Source of the DNA: Mycolicibacterium monacense
Lineage (GTDB): Bacteria > Actinomycetota > Actinomycetes > Mycobacteriales > Mycobacteriaceae
Assembly: GCF_010731575.1 (NCBI RefSeq)
Contig: NZ_AP022617.1
Coordinates: 682,001 to 746,000 of the forward strand
Length of the DNA stretch: 64,000 bases
Direction: 5' to 3'
Shown here one piece after another: positions 25,805-32,855 of this stretch. The position numbers and the translations under genes were made by a program. Position 1 is the first letter of the stretch. The number at the start of each line of letters is the position of its first letter. A model generated the notes under the pieces. It did not search any database and had not been told where the DNA came from. It saw only the letters and a list, made by a program, of their open reading frames with translations.

Positions 25805-26235
25805 GCACCACCACGACCGAGGACGTCATCAAGGCGGCATCCTCAATCGCCCGCGACGTGGCCGAGGGCACGCTGTCGCCGTCGGCGTTGGAGGACCAGG
25901 CTGTCGCCGAGTTGCGCGAGATGGTCGGCACCGTCGCGGCGCCGGACGACCCCGCGTGGTCGCTGCAATGCGACATCGCCCGCCAGGTGCTCGCCCTCGA
26001 CGGCATCCCCGCCGACGAGTTGGCCGAGTGGGTGGCCGTCGCGCGCCAACGGGCCGGTGAGGCGGTCGGCACGCCCGGCCCTGCCGACACCCGACCTGAC
26101 CCGGTTTCACTCGTCAGCGTGGCGCACTACCCCGAGACGGCGCAGCCCGATGCCGACATCGCCCCGGCCCGACCACTACGACCCGACAGCGGCGTGGCTG
26201 GCGGGCAACACCCGGCGGAACTGACGACGACATGA
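25801..26235 (+). CDS. Hypothetical protein of the element
   Basis: A 144-residue acidic protein, predicted helical over residues 1-90, with a Pro/Asp/Ala-rich tail. I recognise no domain. ATGA overlaps couple it to the HTH protein before it and to a 50-residue protein after it, so the three are translated together. Confidence 0.6.
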   Translation: MSTTTTEDVIKAASSIARDVAEGTLSPSALEDQAVAELREMVGTVAAPDDPAWSLQCDIARQVLALDGIPADELAEWVAVARQRAGEAVGTPGPADTRPDPVSLVSVAHYPETAQPDADIAPARPLRPDSGVAGGQHPAELTTT

Positions 26236-26384
26236 AGCGCGCCGACATCGCCACGACCGCACGCCAAGTCAGGCTGATCCTCGACGCCATCGAGCGCGGG
26301 GAGTTGGAGGCCACCGCGACCGAACGCGCCCGCCTCGAAGGTGCGGCGGCGGCACTCGACGTAATGTCGGGCGGCGACTCTTAA
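26232..26384 (+). CDS. 50-residue hypothetical protein
   Basis: A small frame from ATG 26232 to TAA 26384 begins MKRADIATTARQVRLILDAI. It is Ala/Glu/Arg-rich and probably one or two helices. The support is its ATGA overlap with the preceding gene and the coding-like composition. The stop codon lies in the left arm of the dyad that precedes the serine recombinase. Confidence 0.5.
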   Translation: MKRADIATTARQVRLILDAIERGELEATATERARLEGAAAALDVMSGGDS

Positions 26385-26404
26385 CGCAAACGGTCGTTTG
26401 CGTT
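26383..26404. promoter_or_regulatory. Perfect 22-bp dyad upstream of the serine recombinase
   Basis: AACGCAAACG (26383-26392) and CGTTTGCGTT (26395-26404) are perfect 10-bp arms around GT, 13 bp before the recombinase ATG. TACGAT, a possible leaderless -10, follows at 26406-26411. It could be the recombinase crossover (res site I-like) or an autoregulatory operator. A CGTTTGCG half-site also occurs at about 24876. Confidence 0.65.
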
Positions 26405-26417
26405 ATACGATGGGAGC

Positions 26418-27107
26418 ATGACCACGCCCCGCACCCGCCGCCGTCGCGTCCAGACCGCGCCCGTCGGCACCGTCGTCGCCTACATCCGCGTGTCCACCGA
26501 GGAGCAAGCGGCCAGCGGTGCCGGGCTCGACGCGCAACGCGCCGCCATCGCCGCCGAGTGCGACCGCCGGGGCTGGACCATCGTCGGGTGGCACGCCGAC
26601 GAGGGCGTCAGCGGCGGCAAGGCCATCGACGCCCGGCCCGCCCTCACCGCCGCCATCGACGCCGTGGAGTCGGCACAGGCGGCGGTGTTGATGGTGGCCA
26701 AGTCCGACCGCCTGGCCCGCAGCCTGCCCACCCTCCTCGACGTGCTCGACCGCACCCAGCGCGCGGGCGGCGTGGTCGTCGCCGTCGATGGCACGGTGGA
26801 CACCAGCACGGCGGCGGGGCGGTTCACCACGCAGATCATGGGCAGCGTGGCCGAACTGGAACGCGGCCTCATCAGCGACAGGACCAAGGCGGCGTTGGCC
26901 GTCCGCAAGGCGCAGGGGGTGCGGCTCGGACGCCCGACCACCGTGCCGCCGTCGGTGGTCGAGCGCATCGCCCGCGAACGCGCCGCAGGGGCGACGTGGG
27001 CAGCCATCGCCGACAGCCTGAACGCCGACGGCACGCCGACCGGCCAGGGCGGATCGAAGTGGTTCCCGAACACGGTGGCCCGAATCCACAAGCGAGTGGC
27101 GGCGTGA
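26418..27107 (+). CDS. Serine recombinase (resolvase/invertase family)
   Basis: A 229-residue small serine recombinase. The catalytic domain has the nucleophile Ser26 in AYIRVSTEEQ, then LMVAKSDRLARS, with the family Arg residues, and GRFTTQIMGSVAELERGLISDRTKAAL, the E-helix and dimer interface. A C-terminal HTH follows (GATWAAIADSLNADG). The N-terminal extension (TTPRTRRRRVQTA) is basic. It is intact and sits at the boundary between the replication module and the metal cargo. It may therefore have brought in the cargo, resolve multimers, or be a second integration/excision function. Confidence 0.9.
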   Translation: MTTPRTRRRRVQTAPVGTVVAYIRVSTEEQAASGAGLDAQRAAIAAECDRRGWTIVGWHADEGVSGGKAIDARPALTAAIDAVESAQAAVLMVAKSDRLARSLPTLLDVLDRTQRAGGVVVAVDGTVDTSTAAGRFTTQIMGSVAELERGLISDRTKAALAVRKAQGVRLGRPTTVPPSVVERIARERAAGATWAAIADSLNADGTPTGQGGSKWFPNTVARIHKRVAA

Positions 27108-27152
27108 CTCCCACGGATAGGCAGGGAGTGCCGGGTCAACCGGCGCGCCACA

Positions 27153-27800
27153 TCAGGAGCGCGGCGGTCCCATCATGCCGCCGGGTCCCATCATGCCGCC
27201 GGGTCCCATCATGCCGCCGGGTCCCATCATGCCGCCGGGTCCCATCATGCCGCCGGGTCCCATCATGCCTTGCATCATCGCTGGCATTCCGTCACGGACG
27301 AAGCCAGTGACCTCGCGGGCGTGTGCGCGGATCACTTCTATCAGGTTGGGATCGTCTGCCGTTTCCTCGGCAATCACTCCGGTCGGAGTGAGCGTGAGTT
27401 GGCGTCGGTAGCCGCCTGCGTTTCGGAACAGGGTCGGCAGCGTCGAGCTCATGCACATGACCTCGTCGCCCTGGCCGATATGGGAATACATGCTCGAAAC
27501 GTGCGCCTGTAGTTGAGCAGTAAGGTCGGGCGAATCTGATTCGGTGGTGGTGCGCACGCCACCTGGTATTTCTTCCACCGTGCGCCTGATCTCATTGTGC
27601 CGAGCGAACATGTCCATATAGACCCGCATGTCCGCTGGCCCGCCCATCATGCCGCCGTCGCCGGGTCCGTTGGTGAGCCGGAGGTCCGGCGTCCGCGGTT
27701 CGAACACGTTGCGGATGACGTATCCAACGCCAAGAACACTGCCCGCCGCCAATGCGCCGAGTGCGGCGAGCGCCGCACGGCGATTCATCAACTGCGCCAT
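27153..27800 (-). CDS. Exported protein with C-terminal MMGPGG repeats (metal cargo)
   Basis: A 215-residue protein beginning MAQLMNRRAALAALGALAAGSVLG. The twin-arginine and hydrophobic stretch suggest a Tat-type signal or anchor. The middle (residues 60-175) is soluble with no domain I can name. The C-terminus has about six MMGPGG repeats ending GPPRS. Paired methionines spaced by Gly/Pro could coordinate soft metals, but this is inference. GAGG lies upstream of ATG 27800. It is the last gene of the minus-strand cargo set. The left edge of the 4.5-kb duplication falls within it, so only this copy is complete. Confidence 0.7.
   Translation of the reverse strand: MAQLMNRRAALAALGALAAGSVLGVGYVIRNVFEPRTPDLRLTNGPGDGGMMGGPADMRVYMDMFARHNEIRRTVEEIPGGVRTTTESDSPDLTAQLQAHVSSMYSHIGQGDEVMCMSSTLPTLFRNAGGYRRQLTLTPTGVIAEETADDPNLIEVIRAHAREVTGFVRDGMPAMMQGMMGPGGMMGPGGMMGPGGMMGPGGMMGPGGMMGPPRS
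27167..27269. repeat. 18-bp tandem repeat encoding MMGPGG
   Basis: About 5.7 copies of an 18-bp unit (GTCCCATCATGCCGCCGG on the plus strand) encode the C-terminal repeats of the minus-strand protein. Copies appear identical, so length variation between strains is likely. Confidence 0.95.
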
Positions 27801-27822
27801 CGTGACCTCACTACGACCAACC

Positions 27823-28260
27823 CTATGGCCGAGGGGTGGTCGGAGCCGTGGTCGTCGGCGTCTGCTGACCCGGCCACGCGCCGCCGGGACCCATCATGCC
27901 GCCGGGACCCATCATGCCGCCGGGTCCCATCATGCCCGGTCCCATCTGGCCGTACGGTCCCATCTGACTCGGTCCCATCATCCCCGGCTGGTGATATCCA
28001 CCACGGAAATTGCCGTCTGAGTGCCTACCGATGAAAAACCCCGAGAAGAAGATCACAGCGACGATGAACACGACACCGGCGACGATGCCCACCCACACCA
28101 AAATCGAGCTCGACCTGTTGCGCCTGCCATCGTCGTAAGGCGATGGCGACTCAAAGACGCGCCGCTCCCCTACTGCTGCTGCGGCACGTTCTGTCCCGGA
28201 CTCACGAGATTCGGTCATCGTCCAATCGTCGCGGACTGTCGAATCGGAGGTGTAGGGCAT
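27823..28260 (-). CDS. Single-pass membrane protein with Met/Gly/Pro-rich tail
   Basis: A 145-residue protein: a charged N-terminal cytoplasmic part, one transmembrane helix at about residues 49-70 (ILVWVGIVAGVVFIVAVIFFSGFFIG), then an external tail rich in Met, Gly and Pro with repeats of MGPxG and MMGPGG. It resembles its neighbour downstream in the tail, which suggests a shared metal-binding or chaperone-like task at the cell surface. AGGGG precedes ATG 28260; ATG 28218 is an alternative. Copy 2 of the duplication has one A fewer in the A5 run, which breaks this frame. Confidence 0.7.
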   Translation of the reverse strand: MPYTSDSTVRDDWTMTESRESGTERAAAAVGERRVFESPSPYDDGRRNRSSSILVWVGIVAGVVFIVAVIFFSGFFIGRHSDGNFRGGYHQPGMMGPSQMGPYGQMGPGMMGPGGMMGPGGMMGPGGAWPGQQTPTTTAPTTPRP

Positions 28261-28359
28261 TTGTGCCCCTAAAGCGCGGGACAGTGTCGTCTTTGTTCAG
28301 CCGCCTCTACCCGGCGACGCGGGACTATGGTCGGTCACTCGGGTCATGGCACGGTCCGT

Positions 28360-29004
28360 TCAGTCGTCGTCCTCGACCAGTTCGCCCTCCCAGGCTTCCC
28401 TACCTTCGTGAATGGCGAACGCGGCGATGACGAAGCCAGCAACGGGGTCGAGCCAGGCGGCGCCGGTGAGCGCAAACAGGCCGACGCCGAGCAGCGTGGA
28501 AATGCTCAGCAGCACACAGATTTTGGTCTCGGCAGCGTCGGCGAGGATCAGGTTGTCCTTGAGCTGGGTACCGACCTTCTTCTTGGCGGCAGCCAGCACT
28601 GGCATCACGATGATCGACGCCACCAGCAGACCGATGGCCAGCGGCGAGCTTTCGGGTTCCTCGCCGCCTATCAGGCTGCGGATGCCCTCGATGGTGACGT
28701 AGCCGGCGAGCAGGAAGAACGTGCTGGCGACCAGCTTGAGGGCGATGCGCTCCTTGCGTTCATCGGCGTGGCCGTGGCGCAGCCGCGCCGACAGCCGGAG
28801 AGCGACCAGGACGGCGGCGATGGATTCGATGCCCGAGTCGATGCCGAACCCGACCACCGACACCAGCCCGGCCATCAGCCCGGCGGTGATGGCGACAGCG
28901 CCTTCGATGACGTTGTAGCCGACCGTGAACTGAGCCAGGCGCAGTCCCCGGCGGGTGAGCCGTTCGGTCTCGGCGGCGGTCAGCGTGGTGTCGGGTGTGC
29001 TCAT
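28360..29004 (-). CDS. CDF-type cation efflux transporter (TMEM163-like), copy 1
   Basis: A 214-residue membrane protein with six predicted helices and no C-terminal cytoplasmic domain. Candidate metal ligands are Asp56 and Glu60 in helix 2 (GIDSGIESIAAV), Asp156 and Glu159 at the start of helix 5 (ADAAETKI), and a HGHADE loop between helices 2 and 3. This fits a short cation-diffusion-facilitator relative that exports divalent metals against protons. The start overlaps the stop of the ArsR/CmtR-like gene by ATGA, so sensor and pump are one operon. The likely substrates, Cd/Zn/Pb, are inferred from the regulator. Confidence 0.8.
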   Translation of the reverse strand: MSTPDTTLTAAETERLTRRGLRLAQFTVGYNVIEGAVAITAGLMAGLVSVVGFGIDSGIESIAAVLVALRLSARLRHGHADERKERIALKLVASTFFLLAGYVTIEGIRSLIGGEEPESSPLAIGLLVASIIVMPVLAAAKKKVGTQLKDNLILADAAETKICVLLSISTLLGVGLFALTGAAWLDPVAGFVIAAFAIHEGREAWEGELVEDDD

Positions 29005-29366
29005 CAGGTCGTCCTGTCGGTGCCATAGGTCGGGCAGAGGGCGACGGCGTTGCCCGTCGCGGTGAGGAGGGTTTCAGCGGACGCCAGCAGGTCGAGCAAC
29101 TCGGGGCGGGCAAGCGAATAGAACATCTGCCTGCCTTCGGGGCGTCCGTTGACCAGGCCACAGTCGCGCAGGCAGGCCAGGTGCGACGAAACCGTAGATT
29201 GCGGCAGGCCGAGCGCCCGCACTAGGTCAACTACCCGTGCTTCACCGCCAGCCAGGTGGCCGACGATGGCCAGCCGGGTCGGATCGGACAGGCCGTGGAA
29301 CAACGCGACCGCGCCCGCTAAGTCGTCGCGCGTGGCCGGAGGGACGCTACTACTTTTCATCGGCAT
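29004..29366 (-). CDS. ArsR/SmtB-family metal sensor, CmtR-like, copy 1
   Basis: A 120-residue winged-helix repressor (LFHGLSDPTRLAIVGHLAGGEA, then QSTVSSHLACLRDCGLV). The two cysteines in HLACLRDCGLV (residues 65 and 69) and one near the C-terminus (ALCPTYG, residue 111) match the layout of the Cd(II)/Pb(II) site of M. tuberculosis CmtR (Cys57, Cys61, Cys102, from memory). It should repress its operon until soft metal binds. ATG 29366 is chosen because TATCAT lies 6 nt upstream in leaderless spacing; ATG 29360 and 29387 are alternatives. It is divergent from the methyltransferase. Confidence 0.87.
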   Translation of the reverse strand: MPMKSSSVPPATRDDLAGAVALFHGLSDPTRLAIVGHLAGGEARVVDLVRALGLPQSTVSSHLACLRDCGLVNGRPEGRQMFYSLARPELLDLLASAETLLTATGNAVALCPTYGTDRTT

Positions 29367-29371
29367 TTCAC

Positions 29372-29417
29372 GATGATAACTTCTCAACGAGATTAATCAA
29401 CTTCTGCCGATGATAAC
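29372..29417. promoter_or_regulatory. Shared divergent control region between CmtR-like and methyltransferase genes
   Basis: GATGATAAC is directly repeated at 29372-29380 and 29409-29417, AACTTCT at 29378-29384 and 29399-29405, and a GATTAATC palindrome is at 29391-29398. The reverse complement of the first repeat contains the TATCAT -10 of the sensor gene. Good candidate metal-sensor operator; an identical region is in copy 2 (about 33868-33913). Confidence 0.5.
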
Positions 29418-29445
29418 GACGACAGCCGATGAGGCGAGGTATCCA

Positions 29446-30042
29446 ATGAAGCTCAACGCCATCGAACGGGCCGCGATGAACAACCCCATCCGCGCCGCCC
29501 ACCAACACCGCCGGGAAGCGGCGTGGTTCCGCCGTCTTGCCGGTGGCGACCTCGCGGGCCAAGACGTGCTCGAAGTCGGGTGCGGTCGCGGCGTCGGGGC
29601 CGAGGTCATCCTCGACCGGCTCCACGCCAACCGGGTCACCGCATTCGACCTTGACGACAGCATGGTCGAGCTTGCGCGCCGACGCCTACACAACCGTCCA
29701 GTGTCGCTCTCAGTCGGCGACGCCTGCGAGATCAAACAACCAGCCGCCAGCCAGGACACCGTGATCGACTTCGGCATCATCCACCACGTTCCGCAATGGC
29801 AGGAGGCCGTAGCCGAGATCGCCCGCGTGCTGCGCCCCGGCGGGCAACTGCTGTTCGAGGAGGTTCCGCGCCACATGCTTGAAACGTGGGCGTTCCGCAC
29901 CTTCACAGTGCACCCGCGCGAGAACCGTTTCGACGCAGCCGAGTTCGCCGCCGAACTGGCCCGCCACGGTCTGCACGGCACTGCGCGGATCGAGCAACAT
30001 CTCGGCGGAATGCTGTTCGTCGGTGCTGCCCGAAAGTCTTGA
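29446..30042 (+). CDS. Class I SAM-dependent methyltransferase, copy 1
   Basis: A 198-residue methyltransferase. It starts MKLNAIERAAMNNPIRAAHQ, a start seen in a recognisable family of small SAM methyltransferases. Motif I is VLEVGCGRGVGAEVI, the acidic residue after strand 2 is in AFDLDDS, and motif IV is DTVIDFGIIHHVP. No cysteine pattern of arsenite methylases is present. Substrate unknown. It is transcribed away from the CmtR-like gene across a shared control region, so it is probably part of the metal response. GTATCC separates an upstream in-frame ATG (29410) from the chosen start. Confidence 0.82.
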   Translation: MKLNAIERAAMNNPIRAAHQHRREAAWFRRLAGGDLAGQDVLEVGCGRGVGAEVILDRLHANRVTAFDLDDSMVELARRRLHNRPVSLSVGDACEIKQPAASQDTVIDFGIIHHVPQWQEAVAEIARVLRPGGQLLFEEVPRHMLETWAFRTFTVHPRENRFDAAEFAAELARHGLHGTARIEQHLGGMLFVGAARKS

Positions 30043-30070
30043 ACCGGCCCGGCGGAGGTACGTTCAGTTT

Positions 30071-30085
30071 CCCGACGTTTACGGG
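30071..30085 (-). promoter_or_regulatory. Repeated operator-like motif, copy 3
   Basis: The 15-mer CCCGTAAACGTCGGG appears here on the minus strand. On that strand it is followed by AAACTGAAC, close to the AAACTAAAC that follows copy 1. It lies about 100 bp before the late-type operon. Confidence 0.6.
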
Positions 30086-30136
30086 TTATCTTCCTATCCC
30101 ACAACATATTTCGGGACACGCCGACGGCGTTAGCCT

Positions 30137-30167
30137 CGACCGTCGGTGCACGGTCGGCGTCTATGGT
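30137..30167 (+). promoter_or_regulatory. Dyad plus leaderless -10 for the late-type operon
   Basis: CGACCGT (30137-30143) is inverted at 30150-30156. TATGGT at 30162-30167 lies 7 nt before ATG 30175. This looks like an operator-controlled leaderless promoter; the same arrangement is in copy 2 from about 34633. Confidence 0.5.
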
Positions 30168-30174
30168 CGCCACT

Positions 30175-30408
30175 ATGCAGACCACATTCCTCACCGACCC
30201 TACGTCGCTGACCCCCGCGCAGTGGTCGGGTCGGTTGGCGGCGTACCTGGCGCGCGGTCGCGGCAACGATGACCCCGATGTCATTGCGTGTCGGGCGGCG
30301 CTGAGCTATTGGCGCGCCCGCCGCGCCATCGATGCCGAGGCGGGCCAGATCGCGCCGATCCACCTCGACGCTCTGACCGCCCGGTTGCGCGAGGCGGTGG
30401 CCCGATGA
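30175..30408 (+). CDS. Hypothetical 77-residue protein, first gene of late-type operon, copy 1
   Basis: A small protein beginning MQTTFLTDPTSLTPAQWSGR, predicted helical, with no recognised domain. ATG 30175 is chosen from the leaderless -10; ATG 30163 would add four residues. The ATGA overlap with the next gene couples them. Confidence 0.6.
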   Translation: MQTTFLTDPTSLTPAQWSGRLAAYLARGRGNDDPDVIACRAALSYWRARRAIDAEAGQIAPIHLDALTARLREAVAR

Positions 30409-31123
30409 CCGCCATTCAGGCCGGGGTCATGGCGCGCAACCGCACACCCGCCGCGCTCGCCGCCCAACGCCCGCAGCCGCCGCGCACGTACACCCCGTCC
30501 GAACACCGCGAGCGGCGGCGCACCGGGCTGCCCGCCGCCCACTACGACGGCACCTGGTCGCTGGCCCGCGAGATCGCCGATGTCGTCGGCCCGTTGGCGC
30601 AGCGGATCGCCGCCGACGACCGGCCCACCGGTTCATGCGCACCGCTGCCTCGGTGCCGTGGCTGGCCGAAGGCGTCCACGAGGCGGTCGGCGTCATCGTC
30701 GGGTGGGTGGCCGAGACGGATGCCCGCCGCCGCACCGCGCACCTGGCCGACGAGCCGGGCAAGCGCAAGTACGCCATGACCACATTGGTGGACCTCGCGC
30801 CGCGCCCGGCGCTGCCCGACATCGCCGACAAGGACATGGCGTCCGGTTCGTGGGCGGCGGCGGTGGTGGCGATGGCGATGGCCGTCGATGCCGCGTTCTC
30901 CGACCTGCTCGCGCACTCTCATCCGCCCAACGCCGCCGCGCTGCGTGGCCAGCCTTCCCGCTCCGACCAACTGGCGCGGCTGTTGACCCGCACCATCGAC
31001 CACGCCGCCTTGGCGCTGGAACGGCGTCTCGACCGCGACGACCACGGCGACCACCACCCGACCGCCTCGACCGACGCCGACCGCGCCCGCGCCGAACTCG
31101 AATCCCTTGGAGTGACACCATGA
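30405..31123 (+). pseudogene. Hypothetical 239-residue protein, frameshifted in copy 1
   Basis: The frame opens at ATG 30405 (MTAIQAGVMARNRTPAALAAQ) but loses one C near 30630 relative to copy 2, where CCCACCCGG is read as RPTRFMRT. After that the protein continues in the +2 frame (MRTAASVPWLAEGVHEAVG) to the stop at 31123. Corrected, it would be about 239 residues, helical, with an Arg-rich N-terminus and an Asp/His-rich linker (DRDDHGDHHP) near the end. No known domain is recognised. The missing base is in a C run, so a consensus error is likely. Confidence 0.6.
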
Positions 31124-31935
31124 CCACCGGCCTGCCCGACTTCCCCGCGACGACCCACACCGCGATGCTGCCAACGCATTTCGAGGTTCCGGCGGTGAAC
31201 CCGGCCATCCCCGGCCTCTACGCCGCGACGTTCTGGACCGAGGTGGGCGCGGGCGAGCCGTCGCGTCACCTCAACGGCGTTGAGGTCCGTGGCCCGAACT
31301 ACGGCGGTGCCGACGCTTCCGGCGTGTGGGGCGCGCCGTGGTGTTCGGTCCCGCCCATCGACAACGCCGAGCGCAAGGAGGGTCAGCGTCCGCCGATCTT
31401 GGACCCGTTCGACCCGATGACGGTGTGGGCGTATGACGAGTGCGACCTGACCGAGCCATCGCGGGCCGAGGTGCAGGCGCGTGCGGCGCAGGTGTTCCGG
31501 TTGGAGGAACAGCCGACGGTGGAGCGCGAGTTCGCCGCCCGGTTGCTGGTGGACGCCGCCGACCTTCCCGGCGGCATCGCCATCCGGCCCACCCTCAAGG
31601 AGGCTGTCGCCTACCTCGAAGGTGCGATGGCCGAGACGAACACCGTGGGGTTCTTCCACATCGGCGCGCATCTGCCCGCCATCGAGGCCGCGCTGTTCGC
31701 CAAGTCGGGGACGGCCCGGCTGTCGCCGTCGGGGCACACGTGGGTCGTCGGCGGCGGGTACGTCGCCGGGCTGGGCGACACTATCGTGGCGACCAGCCAG
31801 CCGTTCGGCTGGCGCGACGAGGTGCAGGTTCGCACCGCGATTGACGAGCGGCACAACACCTTCGCCGCCCTCGCCGAACGCACCGTCCTGGTGGGTTACG
31901 AGGCTGTCGTGGCGGCGGTGACGGCGACGCCGTGA
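31120..31935 (+). CDS. Probable phage structural (capsid-like) protein, copy 1
   Basis: A 271-residue protein. Its pattern resembles a family of actinophage head-associated proteins as I remember it: GLYAATFWTEV near the N-terminus; a central TVWAYDECDLTEPSRAEVQARAAQVFRLEEQPTVEREF; a late segment with GFFHIGAHLPAIEAALFAKSG, TWVVGGGYVAG and ERTVLVGYEAVVAAV. In those proteins a similar order of segments occurs in virion components. The ATG overlaps the stop of the preceding gene (ATGA). If the assignment holds, this would be the only head-type protein visible in the element. Confidence 0.5.
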   Translation: MTTGLPDFPATTHTAMLPTHFEVPAVNPAIPGLYAATFWTEVGAGEPSRHLNGVEVRGPNYGGADASGVWGAPWCSVPPIDNAERKEGQRPPILDPFDPMTVWAYDECDLTEPSRAEVQARAAQVFRLEEQPTVEREFAARLLVDAADLPGGIAIRPTLKEAVAYLEGAMAETNTVGFFHIGAHLPAIEAALFAKSGTARLSPSGHTWVVGGGYVAGLGDTIVATSQPFGWRDEVQVRTAIDERHNTFAALAERTVLVGYEAVVAAVTATP

Positions 31936-32015
31936 CCACGATGACCGCCGAACCCGAAGCCGACACGATGACCGCCACCGAGGAATACATGCTCGAAACG
32001 TGCGCCTGTAGTTGA
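31932..32015 (+). pseudogene. Truncated zinc-finger gene at the duplication junction
   Basis: GTG 31932 begins the same protein as 36427 (MTTMTAEPEADTMTAT). The duplication junction replaces everything after residue 17, and a stop comes after 27 codons. It is a by-product of the tandem duplication. Confidence 0.85.
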
Positions 32016-32297
32016 GCAGTAAGGTCGGGCGAATCTGATTCGGTGGTGGTGCGCACGCCACCTGGTATTTCTTCCACCGTGCGCCTGATCTCATTGTGCC
32101 GAGCGAACATGTCCATATAGACCCGCATGTCCGCTGGCCCGCCCATCATGCCGCCGTCGCCGGGTCCGTTGGTGAGCCGGAGGTCCGGCGTCCGCGGTTC
32201 GAACACGTTGCGGATGACGTATCCAACGCCAAGAACACTGCCCGCCGCCAATGCGCCGAGTGCGGCGAGCCGCACGGCGATTCATCAACTGCGCCAT
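31982..32297 (-). pseudogene. Truncated and frameshifted MMGPGG-repeat protein gene, copy 2
   Basis: Starts like the gene at 27800 (MAQLMNRRAA). A 2-bp deletion (GC) shifts the frame after residue 10, and the 3' half with the repeats is missing because the duplication begins inside the gene. Confidence 0.88.
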
Positions 32298-32319
32298 CGT
32301 GACCTCACTACGACCAACC

Positions 32320-32756
32320 CTATGGCCGAGGGGTGGTCGGAGCCGTGGTCGTCGGCGTCTGCTGACCCGGCCACGCGCCGCCGGGACCCATCATGCCGCC
32401 GGGACCCATCATGCCGCCGGGTCCCATCATGCCCGGTCCCATCTGGCCGTACGGTCCCATCTGACTCGGTCCCATCATCCCCGGCTGGTGATATCCACCA
32501 CGGAAATTGCCGTCTGAGTGCCTACCGATGAAAACCCCGAGAAGAAGATCACAGCGACGATGAACACGACACCGGCGACGATGCCCACCCACACCAAAAT
32601 CGAGCTCGACCTGTTGCGCCTGCCATCGTCGTAAGGCGATGGCGACTCAAAGACGCGCCGCTCCCCTACTGCTGCTGCGGCACGTTCTGTCCCGGACTCA
32701 CGAGATTCGGTCATCGTCCAATCGTCGCGGACTGTCGAATCGGAGGTGTAGGGCAT
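32320..32756 (-). pseudogene. Met-rich membrane protein gene, frameshifted in copy 2
   Basis: Equivalent of 27823-28260. One A is missing from the A5 run (AAAA here), shifting the frame just after the transmembrane helix, so the Met/Gly/Pro tail is read in another frame. The homopolymer context makes a sequencing error likely. Confidence 0.82.
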
Positions 32757-32855
32757 TTGTGCCCCTAAAGCGCGGGACAGTGTCGTCTTTGTTCAGCCGC
32801 CTCTACCCGGCGACGCGGGACTATGGTCGGTCACTCGGGTCATGGCACGGTCCGT

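Larger units (their letters stand above)
27483..31981. repeat. Tandem duplication, copy 1 (4,499 bp)
   Basis: This block matches 31982-36476. The left edge is inside the MMGPGG-repeat gene and the right edge inside the CxxC zinc-finger gene; the junction at 31981/31982 shows no clear microhomology. The differences I find are four indels: GC near 27773, one A in an A5 run near 28031, one C near 30630 and AG near 31111. Proteins read from both copies are otherwise identical. Confidence 0.95.

Noticed and set aside
27167..27269. CRISPR-like array
   Set aside because: The 18-bp units are contiguous with no spacers and encode an in-frame MMGPGG repeat.
29446..30042. Arsenite methyltransferase (ArsM)
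   Set aside because: It lacks the conserved cysteines and is shorter; it is only a generic SAM methyltransferase by sequence.
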